Shown piece by piece: positions 1 through 17,382 of a stretch of 64,000 bases of DNA. Positions within the stretch are counted from its first letter, which is position 1. Every line of letters begins with the position of its first letter. This DNA is from Mantis religiosa (Eukaryota > Arthropoda > Insecta > Mantodea > Mantidae): positions 218,573,271 through 218,637,270 of the forward strand of contig CM060947.1 of assembly GCA_030765055.1 (NCBI GenBank), given 5' to 3'. The notes below the pieces were generated by a model. It saw nothing but the letters and a program-made list of their open reading frames with translations, was not told the DNA's origin and did no database searches. Both the position numbers and the translations under genes were made by a program.

Positions 1-1624
1 GGAAAAATAAAAATACTACATGAATAACACTGAATAGAAAGGTCGAATTTTGCATATAATTTGCAGATATGTATGATATGCCTATTTGAAATCTCACGAA
101 GTTTTACTAAACTCACTTTGTCTCTAGAATCGCTAGCCCAATGCTAGGTCTGTTAGCCTTGAAATCTTACATGATCTGAGTTTAAACCGGCGTGAGCCAG
201 GTTGGTTTCTATCTTTAATTTTAAACAATTTCGGTCACGGAAGAAATGTTCTGAAAACAAAAATCTCTCGAGTGGAAGGAATGGAACATCGTCGAAGTCG
301 AATCTTGCAGATCTACCGAAATTGAACTGTCTGGAACATCCAGCATGGTGTTATGAAGTACTTCCTGCTCGTGACATGGACAATGGCTGTCCAGAAATAC
401 CCTATTGTTTGCTACTTGTACGGCAAACAATAAAAACGGTTAGTTGGAATGACCCACACTTAATTCCTTTACAATAGGTATTCGCTGCCGCCGTGACAAT
501 ATGAGCTACTAAAAGTCAAACCCATAAAGATAACGAAAATGTAAAAAATATCGAAACATTGGCTTTCTTCTAGTTCCTCTGAATATTTAATCGCATAAGG
601 AATAAAATATGTTACATGCATTTTAACAAAGTCAAATCGTTAAGATATTTCCTTTATTCATAATTAATAGCTTTTTTATATGATAATATGAAATGCTATT
701 TGGACCTCGCAGTTTATCACATGGATCCCAAACGTTTAATTTTAGGTTCGTGTAAGTACAAGAATCTTTAATTAGTTTAAAAAAGAAAAATATGTGCATT
801 AAACTTATTGAATTTGTCAACATTTTCAATGTCAGTTATGCAAAATAATTAATTTGGACTGAACTATTTAATTTAACCAGTTCACTGTAATTTTAAATCC
901 GTAGCTCCCCTAAAAATTTTCAAGTTCATAAATTTAAACTGGATCCCAGAAGCGTTTTAAATAGTAAACAATATTGGAAATAAAAAAAAAAAAACTGAGA
1001 AAGCATGGGAGTTTAATTTATAATGTGGTGTTTTAGTGAAATAGTGCAGAATATATGCATTTGTGGCTTTGAAGCTATTAAAAGATGTACAGTATTAAAG
1101 TACGAATAAATATAATCAAACTGCAAAATCATACAAAAAACAAAAAAACACACACACACAAAACAAACTTTTTTCCCTAACGTCACGAACCAATACCTTA
1201 AATACTCGCACTTTTTCCAAAATATTGCATTTTGTCTAATGGTTGTCACTGTACGTAATGCCAGAAATTGTAACTGACATTTATTCACAGATGGGACACT
1301 AGGTTTTTTGGGGCGGTCACCACTGTCATTTTAAGATGTTTTTAACTGATGTCCCGAAAAGTTGAGAAACCACTTCGTGGTGTATGGGTGTTAAGAGTTC
1401 ATATTATATGAAAACAATGGGCACATGTATTACTACACAACTAAAGCGAGGACACATAAGTTAAAAATTTCATTTTATGTAACTCTCTAAAAGTCATTCG
1501 AACTTTCAAGAATTCTTTATATGCTAAACTATACTTACAGGATTTACGACATATCCACGTAAGGGAAGGTTAAGGAAACCCGAAATATAAATTCCGCTTA
1601 TATTTCATACACATTTACGCGTCG
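1..1624. other. AT-rich stretch, nothing recognised
   Basis: No open frame here is long or compositionally convincing. Short A-runs and a CA-rich patch near 1145-1160 are the only simple-sequence features. I see no gene, RNA or transposon end that I can support. Confidence 0.5.
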
Positions 1625-1810
1625 GTCTTGGTGGCTTAACAGATTAGGCGCTGGAATTCCAGATCACAAGTTGGCGGGTCCAACCCCGTTCAGACTGATG
1701 GTTTTTGAATACGTCTAAACGCGAGAGCACCACGCCATTAAATTTCTGGCATACAAAAGAACTGCGGGACGAAATTCTGGCACACAGAGGAGCTTATAGC
1801 CTGGCGATCG
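1625..1810 (+). repeat. tRNA-derived SINE-like repeat
   Basis: A box A-like stretch (TGGCTTAACAGATTAGG) is followed about 45 nt later by a box B-like stretch (GGCGGGTCCAACCCCG), the layout of a tRNA-derived Pol III promoter. The 3' flank does not complete a tRNA cloverleaf, so this is a SINE head and not a tRNA gene. The body after 1700 is only tentatively part of it. Confidence 0.45.
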
Positions 1811-3159
1811 ACAGGTTCATTAACAAACAGAATATTTGGTATACATTTCCGGTGGGCAGTTCATTCGTCATTAGGAAATATTTCGATTTCACATTACATT
1901 CTAAGAAGTAATAGGGAGATTTATCACTGAAACCTTTATAAGGAACATCGGGAGAGGTAAATTAAATCATTTTTCGAGATTTAAAAGTCATCCATGCTTG
2001 GCTAATTAACTAGTCGTAAAACGTAAGAGCTTTGGGGACAACAAATGTAATAATCAGAAGGTGGCGTCACCGGAAAAAATTGGGACCACTATAGTTTGTT
2101 TCGCAGTCCTAGACTGCTTTTAAAGCCTTGCCATTCTGATGTCAGTTTTTATTAGACGACTTGCCTGGAACAATTCTCTCTGACACATTAACAGAGCTCT
2201 CCACTAAGCGAGATAGCCAAATAGTGTAAATAAAGCAAAGAGCGGGCACGAGCAGCTCAAAACTCATATTTCAGTTTATTTGCGCTTTGCGTAGGACATC
2301 TGACGGCAATAACTTAAACGCTGAGATGACGGATGAAGCAGCACGAAAATAAATGACGGTCCACGTGGAGCGAGCGCTATGCGGATGGACTTGGAATCGC
2401 ACACGAAAGCTACGTCCACGATGTTGCAACACTGGGTCAACGACTGCGACGTCCGAAGGCAATCTTTTGCTTATTTGCTTTCGCTATTAGGTGCCTTGAA
2501 TTAAATCAGCCACTCAGGGCTATTTCAGTGGCGGCTCGTGACTTTCAATCCTCGCGGTTGCGTTTCTCTTTTAAAACGACTTTAAGGCTACTGGGAAAGC
2601 TTCTAAATAGTATTACGTTACTATTAAAACCTTGACAATTGACCGTTACTTCAATCATTTGTATCGTAATGAGTGTGATGCAAGTTGTCATAATTGAAAA
2701 TCTGAAAGAAGGCGTTTTCAATAATCCTGGCTCACAATAATGATATGCTTTGGTTTCGAAGTTTAAAAGATCATTCCTGTATAATATTAGGCTCTTACCT
2801 TACTTTTCTATTGTAACCAGCAGAACCCACAACTCCCCCCGCGTTAATGCATTAACTACGCTTGTGCGTTCAGAAAGTATACTGAATTAAGTGATGTATT
2901 AATATATTGCTGCTCCTTAGCGTCCGTATATACTTAAAAAAAAATTATACAGCAGAGCCCTCAAGTAAAAAACTATCCCTCACCGGGGTGTTGCGACTGT
3001 CGGTGTCCGGTTGTGCCGCGTACTTTAACCTCGGTCCATATAATATTATGGTTATAGTCTCTCACAGATGATACTCTAAATGTCCTATTTGACTAAACAT
3101 GCATGATGTCTGCAAAACAGTTCAGATTCACACGTTTAAGTTCAGCCACTCTAATGCTT
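1811..3159. other. Intergenic, nothing recognised
   Basis: Non-coding by eye. Base composition is closer to balanced around 2200-2460, but no conserved protein motif or repeat end is visible in any frame. Confidence 0.4.
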
Positions 3160-3345
3160 CGGATACCAGACGATATGGCTCAGGCAGTTTCGCCTATGGC
3201 CTGCATTCGGGAGACCGGGTTCGATTCCCGTGGCCAACCTACCTGAACCATGGGGTTCTTCAGGGGATTTCCCGAGTCGCCAAGCGAATGCTGGGTAGAT
3301 TAATTTTATCTCCATTTCATCTCCATTATTATTTCACGTTATCTC
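3160..3345 (+). repeat. tRNA-derived SINE-like repeat
   Basis: A box A-like segment (TGGCTCAGGCAGT) and a perfect box B core (GGTTCGATTCCC near 3218-3229) sit about 45 nt apart. The following 'GGGATTTCCCGAG' type body resembles the linker seen after the tRNA head in other copies of this window. The acceptor stem is not restored, so it is not read as a functional tRNA. Confidence 0.55.
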
Positions 3346-4434
3346 TCATTTGCTGGTCTCTTTCAAGGTAGAAGTGTCGGTGGGAGTCTCGGCGCTGCAT
3401 GGCAGGATGATATGCTCCTGGTAAACACTTCCTCCTCCGGTAAGACGGTTTTCGGTCTCCGGTCTCACCTGGTGGGCTGTTGCCGGACCACGGCGAGTGG
3501 GATGCCGGTTGTGCTGGCCTGCCGGGGAGTTTCCTACTAGTAAAGCGTACGATCCCTGCCCTCCGCGCTGCTGTGCCACCCTCTGTCACCTCTCGCCTCA
3601 TTCTTCCTCCCGGGGGTGACCCACTTGGGGCTTTGGCACAATACACATGTTTCGGTGCCGAATCCCCGCCTTAGTAATCCTAATCCCAATGCTTCAGATT
3701 TTATTTCCTTTCCTTAGAGTTTTGTTTTCTGAACGTGTTCTTCACACAACTCTCCATATTCCGAAATATCGTGAGCGACCACACACGAGCTCTCCACCAC
3801 CCTATCTTCGTACATGGACTCCGATACTGTACGCGCATTACAGAATCCTATTTCTCTTGTTCTAAGCTGCTGAACAAAATAGGGTCAAAATGTCTCTACC
3901 CGAGCTTTCTGTATCTACTGTCCCCCCCCCCCCCCCAAAAAATAGGACCGTAAAATGCATTTGCACGATTTAGAATAGGGAGAGCAGCTCGCAGCCGTCG
4001 AAAATCAAATCCCCAGGACGTGCGGAATAGTTCATATTGAAAGCGCTGTATTCTATCTAGAAAAACAATGAATTAACATTGATTTATCCGTCCCCCCTTC
4101 TTACCTATATTGTCTAAATCTAATCGAATTTCTATTGGAACATTAGTAATTTCCTTTTAAGAATACTAAATACCAAAATTGCTAAATTTTACAACTTTCA
4201 GATAACTTACCTGATTTTTAGATCATATTTGCTTATCATACAGTAATTAATTATTGCGGCCGTAATTACTAATCCCCAAGAAAATTATTTTCAAATAAAA
4301 TATTTACAAATTAATAGATCCACCTGATGAAAGTTTGAAAATTATTAACTTTCATATTTTGTAGATTGTTTCTCAAACATAATTATTTACAATAAACAAG
4401 TGCGCATGTTGTGTATTGATAGCAAAGACTTTCC
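3346..4434. other. Unassigned, GC-richer block then AT-rich DNA
   Basis: Bases 3370-3640 are clearly more GC-rich than the surroundings and may be part of an old retroposon, but I cannot name it. A run of C sits near 3921-3935. The remainder is AT-rich without supported features. Confidence 0.35.
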
Positions 4435-4640
4435 CGATCGCCTCCGTAGCGTAGGTCTGCCTGACGTTCCAGAGTTCCGAATTCGAATCACGGTCAAGTT
4501 TAGTTAACTGGACAAGGCTTTTCCGGGGATTTTCCTTATCCTGAATAATGAATGTCGGTAACTCTACGCTCTATGGACCCTGGGCTCATTTGAGCATTAT
4601 TTCACCCATTTCATTCATCGTACGATATGACTTAACGTTG
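4435..4640 (+). repeat. tRNA-derived SINE, family shared with 44150-44330
   Basis: The head (CGTAGCGTAGGTCTGCCTGACG) carries a decayed box A, and box B is GAATTCGAATCACGG. The body, with ATGTCGGTAACTCTACGCTC and a CATTTCATTCATCGTACGATAT segment, matches the reverse complement of the SINE at 44150-44330 along nearly its whole length. Two copies of the same body in opposite orientation support a true dispersed SINE family. Confidence 0.6.
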
Positions 4641-6204
4641 GTGGAGAAAATTAAAAAAAAAAAACTTTCTCTTGAAAATAAAAAACACACATTTCGTCAA
4701 AAAAAAATCATTAAATGTCAAAACCCTAATCCTAATACCCCGCAAACACATTTTAACGTCATGCTTAGGCATTTGAATGCCCAGAAAAAATACGATAAAC
4801 AAGAGGCATTCAAACTAAAGGGGACTTCACATCTATTCACAGAAAAACATTATAGATTCATTTAGTCATGCAAATATCTAAACCATTTTTCAAAAAATAA
4901 AAGATAACGAATAGTCTTCCACGTAAAGGGTAGCTTGGCATTGGCGAGATTTTCTTCGCATTCTTGGAAGACGAACTTACAAAATTTGGTATTGAAGAGA
5001 ATTTTCATTTACTGAGTAAAGCTATTCACTGACACGCGTGGGCATTTTTATTCAAGGTGTCTCAAAACATGTATGTCCGGAGAAATCCCCGTATCGCACT
5101 TTCGGATGGAACGCGCTGCTTCCTCTGCATAAGTATTACAAAAAGGGTAAAAACATCCAACTCATTAAGAAGTATAATGTAAGTGTTACTAAGTTACAGA
5201 GGTCACTTAAAACACGAAAAGAGAGACCAAAAGTATTTTTCCATGCCAACTAAAGGAGATAGCATTGCTTGACCTCCGATAACAAGCTTATCGATGTCTT
5301 CAGTTAACAGTCCGTTACTGTTATAAATAACTCAGATGTCAATAAACTGCTGTCGCCGGAAGATACGTAAAAGTCGAGAAACTTCTGTCTCACACAGGTC
5401 ATTATTTTTCTTGCTTCGTTTCATGATATTTATGTCCTCTAATCAATAACGCTAATCAACGAAGAACGCCAAGGACGAATGGATGTTCTGGTCAAGGGCA
5501 GCTCGGTTACACACAGTCCTTAGCTCCGACGATTATTTTAGGTTTCGGCTGCAGTATTTGTGACGTGCGGGAAGGGGAGAAATTCCTCTAGTAACTTATG
5601 AACCTTCAAGTCTCAAATTATACGCCTTCTGTAACGTATTCGCAACTAACTCCGTGAATTATGGGTAGCTAGTACCTACAAAGTTAACGAGGTATGCACA
5701 ATCTAATTTAATTCACTGTTCAAGCTCATAATGGCATGGTCTCGAAAAAGCATTTTCTGTTGTACTCCTTTAAAAAGTTGATTTTTCTTGGACACATGTT
5801 TAAAAGTGCTTTATGTATGTGATAAAAGATTATCTTTTTTTACCATCTCTGTGGCTGAGCAGCCAGCGAATGGCGTTCTCTCGTCCGGTATGGGCATTTT
5901 TCTTTTATTACAATTGTTTCCTATCTCCGTAGAGAATAGTCTGGATGTGAGAGTAAACGTGTGCGTGAAAATAGGTTTTAAAAAAAGGGAAAACCCTAAG
6001 TAACCTAGCATCAAAACTCAACAAAAACTGCATTAAGTGTTTCAGATAAGCAATGCACCAGTTAAGTAGGCAAAACAGATGAACGATCCTACCCCTCCCC
6101 AAAGTTTAAGAACGGGCTGTGTATGTCGGCTAGAGCGTGGAGCTTTGGTTCGCGGTCATGGCATGCACACGAGTTGAAACTCACTCATGAAGGTGCGGAA
6201 ATGT
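4641..6204. other. Intergenic with a short dispersed repeat
   Basis: No gene recognised. The segment at about 5040-5070 (ending TCTCAAAACATGTATG) is similar to the reverse complement of about 35300-35335, so a short interspersed repeat is present twice in the window. The rest is AT-rich and unassigned. Confidence 0.35.
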
Positions 6205-6420
6205 GTAAATGTTTAACGCCCGTTTTTACTACGTACGTCACCGCAGGCTGTGACACTGATGATACAGGAGATGAAGATGGAGCACCGGTGGAATGAGATG
6301 GCGGGGGAAACCGGAGGTCCCGGAGAAAACCCGCCCCAACGCCGTGTTGTCGCCTGGGATCGAACCCGGGCCGCCTTGGTGAGAGCCAAGCGGTCTAACC
6401 ACTGAGCCACGGCGTGGCCT
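6205..6420 (-). repeat. tRNA-derived SINE, minus orientation
   Basis: Read on the minus strand it starts with a very tRNA-like head: GTGGCTCAGTGGTTAGACCG as box A and CGGGTTCGATCCC as box B at about 6355-6367. After box B comes a body (GGGGCGGGTTTTCTCCGGGA) also seen in similar form in the SINE at 37560-37765. No matching acceptor stem follows, so I call a SINE and not a tRNA gene. Confidence 0.65.
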
Positions 6421-7062
6421 GAAGGTGCGGATTTAAAGCCGCGTGTACAGGGGGACTCAATACCGTAAAGAAATTCAGGAACTGTGTATCGGTCAGATGA
6501 TCGTCCACAAGTCCAGTATGGAATGGAATGAGAACCACAGCGGTGAAACAGCGTTCATACATGAAAGTTAATTGAATTTTCTAGTAGTACATAGTTTAGC
6601 ACCTTTCTTACGGAAAGGTGCATACGAAACATACAGGCAGTGTACATTGATATATGAAATGATAATCGGGAAGGAAACGTTTAGGGTACTTTCCCAGCAT
6701 TTGCCAGTTATTAGGCCTGAGCAATACTTGGAAAACCTGTCAGGGAAGACAGACCTAATGGGATTCATACTAATTACCTACATGGAAATATGTGATAAAA
6801 CAATAAGAAATGACTTTGAATGGGCTGGAACAGGACGGGTGAAACTGAAAAGGTTTGAGGGCACGGGGAAGTAGTATAATGCCTATTGCAGAAACTAGGA
6901 AAGAAGTGCTCCGGTTTACCAAGAGAAAGGGACAAAGATGTTGAATGTAAAATAAAATAAACAGTAGAAATGGGCAGCTATGTAAGTATAGTAAGAGCTG
7001 AATGACTGAGGAAAATTAGCAAGCAAGACAAGGAAAAAATTTGAAAACATTCTATTGGCAAA
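6421..7062. other. Left flank of the Polinton insertion
   Basis: A 100-codon open stretch at 6572-6874 matches nothing I know and lacks an ATG at its start, so I do not call it a gene. Otherwise nothing is recognised. Confidence 0.35.
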
Positions 7063-7068
7063 GTTACA
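7063..7068. other. Left target-site duplication GTTACA
   Basis: The six bases GTTACA directly before the element's first AG are repeated directly after its last CT at 24870-24875. Polintons make 6-bp duplications on integration, so this fixes both ends to the base. Confidence 0.95.
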
Positions 7069-8072
7069 AGTAGATAGAATATGTATGTTTAAAATCCCTC
7101 AAAGGAGCCGCCTCTAATTAGATAACAATGGGCTTAATTGGATTAAATTATCACCCCTCATTGAGTTACAAAGACCGCCCGTCCCACGCGACCGCCAGTG
7201 ACGTCATAACCACGCCCCTTTGCCACGTGGCACGAATGACGTCACAGACACACCTCTAAATGGCATACGTCATGAATGGCGTCATAAAACACGCTCACCC
7301 GGCACGCGACCTACAGTGACGTCACAGAATCGACTCAAAGAAAGCACAGTATTTTAAAATCCCTCAAAGAGATGCCGACATCTGATAAGCAATTATCACC
7401 TCCCCTTTGAGTTTACAAAATCCCGAAATTAATGACGTCACAGAATCGACCTAATATTTTAAAATCCCTCAAAGAGATGCCGACATCTGATAAGCAAATA
7501 TCACCTCCCCTTTGAGTTTACAAAATCCCAAAATTAATGACGTCACAGAATCGACCTAATATTTTAAAATCCCTCAAAGAGATGCCGACATCTGATAAGC
7601 AATTATCACCTCCCCTTTGAGTTTACAAAATCCCGAAATTAATGATGTCACAGAATCGACCTAATATTTTAAAATCTCTCAAAAGAGCCGCCACTTATCA
7701 GGTAACAAATAATTAAATAAAGAAATAATTAAATTAATCAATAAACAAATGAATATATAATTATTATATAATAAAGAAATGATCAATTACTTAATTAAAT
7801 AATCGGTGCGGTGGGAGGCGTATAACGTGATTTCTCACATGCGACCAACTTTTGCCGGGTTACATCAAAGCACCTTTGCTTGCGTGACGTAGCTTGATAA
7901 ATTAAAATAAGGAAATATATGGTGTATCAGATATCGATAAATGGTATTCTCTGAATGTAAAAGGGTGATATGAATTTCAATCTGTTTATTCACTGTGTAT
8001 AATAGGGAAACTCCAGATAATTTGTGACGTGTTAAACAGGTTTCATCTTGTCTAAACAAGTTTAATCCTGCA
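7069..8072 (+). repeat. Left terminal inverted repeat (1,004 bp)
   Basis: It begins AGTAGATAGAATATGTATG and runs to the TGCA at 8069-8072, where it stops matching the right arm. Its reverse complement is 23866-24869. I compared the arms segment by segment and found no difference; even off-consensus repeat variants (for example ATGATGTCA at 7643) recur at the mirrored place. The inner edge lies inside a small hairpin (CCTGC-AAAAA-GCAGG at 8067-8081). It holds five perfect TGACGTCA palindromes (starting 7199, 7237, 7317, 7433, 7538) and a TGCCACGTGGCA palindrome around 7221-7232. Confidence 0.95.
7351..7690 (+). repeat. 105-bp tandem repeats in left TIR
   Basis: Three full units start at 7351, 7456 and 7561 (ATTTTAAAATCCCTCAAAGA), and a fourth partial unit starts at 7666. 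Each unit carries an ATTTTAAAAT palindrome, a CTTTGAG/CTCAAAG pair and, in two of three units, TGACGTCA. The same CCCTCAAAGGAGCCGCC motif also occurs at the very end of the element near 7094. Such subterminal repeats are candidate binding sites for the integrase, the terminal protein or a transcription factor. Confidence 0.9.
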
Positions 8073-9192
8073 AAAAGCAGGTTCCCTCGTGTTTAAGAAT
8101 AATGACATCGGAACATAACAACGAAGCGTTCAGAGTATTTCTCTCTATTTCACATAATAGCTCGAGGCTGTTGTGGACCGTGCCAATCCAATCCTGCAAA
8201 GCAGGTTTTCTCCTGTTTTAAGAACCAGGTAAATGTAGCATTCCTCAGATGTGGAGAAGGGTTGTTATAGCAATACAGTGGGAAAAAACCCAAGTTGCCT
8301 CCGGCTATTATAACAAATAGAAAACAGGTCAATTCTTGTTTCAGTGTCCCCTTGAGAGCAGGCAACTTCTCTGACATTCCTGTGGTGCGTGCGTCGGAAT
8401 TATCAGGCGCTAAACTAGGAAACCACCTGGCGCTTTAGCGTATATCAGTGCAGTTGCTCTGTAAAACCGGACTCCATAAAGGGTCTCCAGTTGACTGCCC
8501 TAGGCCATCGCTAATGGCTTACAGAAGACGAGATAAACAAAAGGAAAGAACTTATGCTTTAAAAGCAACCTTTATAAGAAATATTTCCGAGAAAATGAAA
8601 ACATCCCTTCCTTGAAAACCTTTAACAAATAACAAAAGCCTTTTATGTAACCAATGTACAGGAAAACCTTAGGAAGCAAGTGTTTTACGAAAACAACATT
8701 TGAATACATTTAGAAGAAATACTTGTTCTATCTCTCATCTTTTAAAAGTGAATGCTTATTGTTCTATAAAATACCAAAAACATATTTGTAGGGAATTCCA
8801 ATTCTTTCAAAAACATCCCTTCCTTGAAAACCTTTAACAAATAACAAAAGCCTTTTATGTAACCAATGTACAGGAAAACCTTAGGAAGCAAGTGTTTTAC
8901 GAAAACAACACTTTGAATACATTTAGAAGAAATACTTGTTCTATCTCTCATCTTTTAAAAGTAAATGCTTATTGTTCTATAAAATACCAAAACTAATTTA
9001 AAGGGAAAAGCCAAGAAAAAGCTTCCAATAGTGTACGTGACCAAATGCATGTATAAACATGTTCTCTTCATTGCTTAAGGGCATACCTCCCTCTCCATGC
9101 TGGTATAAGGAAACAATAGATTATTTTTAGCCAATCATGACATGTCTGAAAAAAATAAGATAACCAATCACACAACTTCATTTAAAACAGAA
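8073..9192. other. Left-arm non-coding region of the Polinton
   Basis: No convincing coding sequence. A 75-codon minus-strand ORF with an ATG (8377-8150) has no recognised motif and is left uncalled. The 8067-8081 hairpin has an imperfect cousin at about 8192-8204 (CCTGC-AAA-GCAGG). A tandem duplication fills 8598-8990. Confidence 0.5.
8598..8990. repeat. Two-copy tandem duplication, about 212-bp period
   Basis: The segment starting AAAACATCCCTTCCTTGAAAACC at 8598 starts again at 8810 and stays nearly identical for about 180 bp, through the GTTCTATAAAATACCAAAA segment. It does not encode a shared protein. It lies about 300 bp upstream of the polymerase promoter, so it could be regulatory or simply a replication-slippage duplication. 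Confidence 0.85.
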
Positions 9193-9282
9193 TGCGCATG
9201 CGCTAAAATAGGTTAATGGAAGGGGTGGTTTTCATGTGTTACAATTTGTATAAATAAGCGAAATAAACCAGTTATTTTCACT
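9193..9282 (+). promoter_or_regulatory. TATA/Inr promoter of the polymerase gene
   Basis: TATAAATA at 9249-9256 is followed 31 bp later by an arthropod-type initiator TCACT with A+1 near 9280. An NRF-1/erect-wing-like palindrome TGCGCATGCGC lies at 9193-9203. The predicted leader is about 113 nt to the ATG at 9393. All three elements are seen directly; start-site use is inferred. Confidence 0.7.
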
Positions 9283-9392
9283 GCAAGAGATAGTCCTCTG
9301 CATCGAACCTTCACTGTGAGAAGCGACTCTCTGCAAGGATTGGATTTGCCACGCTGCTTTCTGCAAACCGTGATACATTACCACATTTGAAA

Positions 9393-15415
<6,023 letters not shown>

Positions 15416-15664
15416 TGCTTTCCCACGAGCATGTAAATATGAGGATTTTTTCAAATGTATGATATTGTATATATAAAGTTTTGTTTAACTGTTGTATTTT
15501 AAATTTACTTTTTCCCTCAATATTGTATATGTGAGGTTTTTTTTAATCCAATTATATTGTAAATTTAATTTTTCCCGCAATGTTGTATATACGAGGGTTT
15601 TTATAAAATAAAACTCAAATGGTTTGCAACAGAGAAGCATATTTATTAATTCCTTTTCGTTACA
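15416..15664. terminator. Convergent polyadenylation region, polymerase/integrase
   Basis: AATAAA on the plus strand at 15607-15612 serves the polymerase transcript, and AATAAA on the minus strand (TTTATT at 15642-15647) lies 18 nt beyond the integrase stop. The two convergent transcripts would overlap by tens of bases. Three imperfect copies of an AATxTTGTATATxxGAGG-type segment occur at about 15430-15600. Confidence 0.65.
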
Positions 15665-16585
15665 TTACAGTACATTGTCTTTATTTATCCACTCAGAACC
15701 TGGAAATCCATACCATTTAACAAGAATCCTATTTCCACGTCTCCGTAAAACTTTTTCTATTAAATATGTATTAGGATAGCTAGTCCTTTTTAGTTCATGT
15801 CCATAAAACGCTCCCTTTATCACTTCACCACTTTTATCCTTAAGTATGTATGTAGCCGGATTGGTACGCTTCACATGGTGAACTTGAAAGATTTCCACGC
15901 TCCAGTTAGATTCAAATCCTTTTTCAAAATGTCCTTTATTCTTAGATACCCTAACATAATCACCGACACTAAACTTCTTGGCACCTCTCTTCTCTCTTCT
16001 GTCTTGATTGTAGTTGTACACAGTCAAAAGAAGGTCGTTGTTCTTTACTTCATTGGGTTTCATACGAATAGTAGAATGGAATGTATTATTGTATTTTTTA
16101 ATAATACCGGGCAAAAGATCTAACCACTTGTAGGACCCTTGGTTTAAAAACTCGCGATACATCATATTCTTCAAGGTTCGTATTAAACGTTCCACAGCTG
16201 CGGCCTTCACATTACTATAGGTACTGTAATGGTTAATATTATACTTCTGCATTAAGCTTTTAAAGAACTTATTATAAAATTCTTTCCCATTATCACTTTG
16301 AATGTTCCTGGGTGGCGCCTCCAATTCTTGTAGTATATCTTCCATACCCTTTGCCACACTAGCTCCGGTCTTGTCCTTTAAAGGTCTTGCATAAGCCATT
16401 TTCGAGTAGAAGTTTATTGCAACCAGTATGTATCTGAAATTTTTGTTAATTCTCGCATATGGTATCATTTCAACCAAGTCGATTTGTAGCAAGTCATTCA
16501 ATCCCTTGCTAACGATTTTCCGGCGTAAGAAGTTTCTTCTTGCTGGAGCATGAAGCTCTTTAGCTATATTCTGTTTGGCTGTCAT
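15665..16585 (-). CDS. Retroviral-type integrase with chromodomain
   Basis: Joins the element ends to host DNA with a 6-bp stagger. This 306-aa protein has an rve catalytic core with the acids D36 (QIDLVEM), D98 (QSDNGKEF) and E132 (VERLIRTLKN), and a C-terminal chromodomain-like segment at about 270-306 (VLVKWYG-type core ILVKWYGFP and SEWI). No N-terminal HHCC zinc finger is visible in this frame. The ATG at 16585 overlaps the stop of the upstream PX-like gene as ATGA; the integrase frame has a stop shortly upstream, so a longer start is excluded without splicing. It is last in the four-gene minus-strand block. The match to Polinton integrases is clear and all catalytic residues are present. 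Confidence 0.95.
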   Translation of the reverse strand: MTAKQNIAKELHAPARRNFLRRKIVSKGLNDLLQIDLVEMIPYARINKNFRYILVAINFYSKMAYARPLKDKTGASVAKGMEDILQELEAPPRNIQSDNGKEFYNKFFKSLMQKYNINHYSTYSNVKAAAVERLIRTLKNMMYREFLNQGSYKWLDLLPGIIKKYNNTFHSTIRMKPNEVKNNDLLLTVYNYNQDRREKRGAKKFSVGDYVRVSKNKGHFEKGFESNWSVEIFQVHHVKRTNPATYILKDKSGEVIKGAFYGHELKRTSYPNTYLIEKVLRRRGNRILVKWYGFPGSEWINKDNVL

Positions 16586-17346
16586 GCTATAACTTTAGAT
16601 GCTTTTAGCTCCCGTATGATTTCTTCAATTTCTTGTTCGTGACTATTATTACCGGCGTCTCTTGATGCAATGAGAAGTCTTAGCCTGTTCACTAAGGTGT
16701 TTGGGTTTTTCCAGTAGATGTAATCTATCTTCTTTTCAGGATGATGCTGCTTCCACGTCATGCCAAGTCCTGAATGTTTATTAGCAAGCGGGCGTATTAT
16801 ATTAGTATATTTATACGATCTACGACATTTCAAGCGTCCTTGTCGCTTGTATCCTGTTCTGTGAAGGAGCGTATCTCTCATAATCTGTGCGTAAGTATCC
16901 AAGTCGTTACTTGTGTAAGCTGACATCTCGGGGAAATCCTTAAAGATGAGCTCGTTCAAACCTGGTGTAGACTCATATGTAGCATCCCCAATCCGGATTT
17001 GATCATTTATGAAATGAATGTCTTTATTGCCCAGCATATATCTGCCATCTTCATATCTTACACCATATGTTGCATCTAGCTGATCCTTATCCTTTGAGCG
17101 TACCTTCTGCAGGTAAGTAGTAGTAGTCTCAACTCCATTGCTACTTCTTCCATCTTTAGTCACTGAAGGTTTCGTTTTTTCTTGTTTATCCAGTATTTCC
17201 TCAAGAGGCTTAGTTACAGGCTTCAACGCTTCGGACATAACATGTTGGGTTTCGAACTTGATTCCTTTCAGAGCTCTTAGTTTTTCTTTTACAGCTTTCA
17301 TGTGTCTGGCTACAGATTCTTTCAACCTTATACTTTCGCTATCCAT
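16582..17346 (-). CDS. PX-like Polinton protein, function unknown
   Basis: A 254-aa hydrophilic protein. Residues 1-60 are Lys/Glu-rich and likely helical. A central stretch near 94-135 (YGVRYEDGRYMLGNK, then TYESTPGLNELIF) is a pattern I associate with Polinton-encoded hypothetical proteins beside the integrase, often called PX; this is from memory and unverified. Residues 165-185 are rich in Arg/Lys (GYKRQGRLKCRRSYKY), and the C-terminus is acidic and helical. No enzyme motif is visible. A virion-core or DNA-binding role would fit its position between the fibre-like gene (36 nt upstream) and the integrase (ATGA overlap), but that is inference. Confidence 0.75.
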   Translation of the reverse strand: MDSESIRLKESVARHMKAVKEKLRALKGIKFETQHVMSEALKPVTKPLEEILDKQEKTKPSVTKDGRSSNGVETTTTYLQKVRSKDKDQLDATYGVRYEDGRYMLGNKDIHFINDQIRIGDATYESTPGLNELIFKDFPEMSAYTSNDLDTYAQIMRDTLLHRTGYKRQGRLKCRRSYKYTNIIRPLANKHSGLGMTWKQHHPEKKIDYIYWKNPNTLVNRLRLLIASRDAGNNSHEQEIEEIIRELKASKVIA

Positions 17347-17382
17347 TTTGCAAATGATTTAGGATAACAGATAACATCCAAT

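Noticed and set aside
6572..6874. 100-codon open frame beside the Polinton
   Set aside because: No ATG at the start, no known motif, no splice context.
8150..8377. 75-aa minus-strand ORF in the Polinton left arm
   Set aside because: It has an ATG but no motif, no clear promoter and no sign of conservation.
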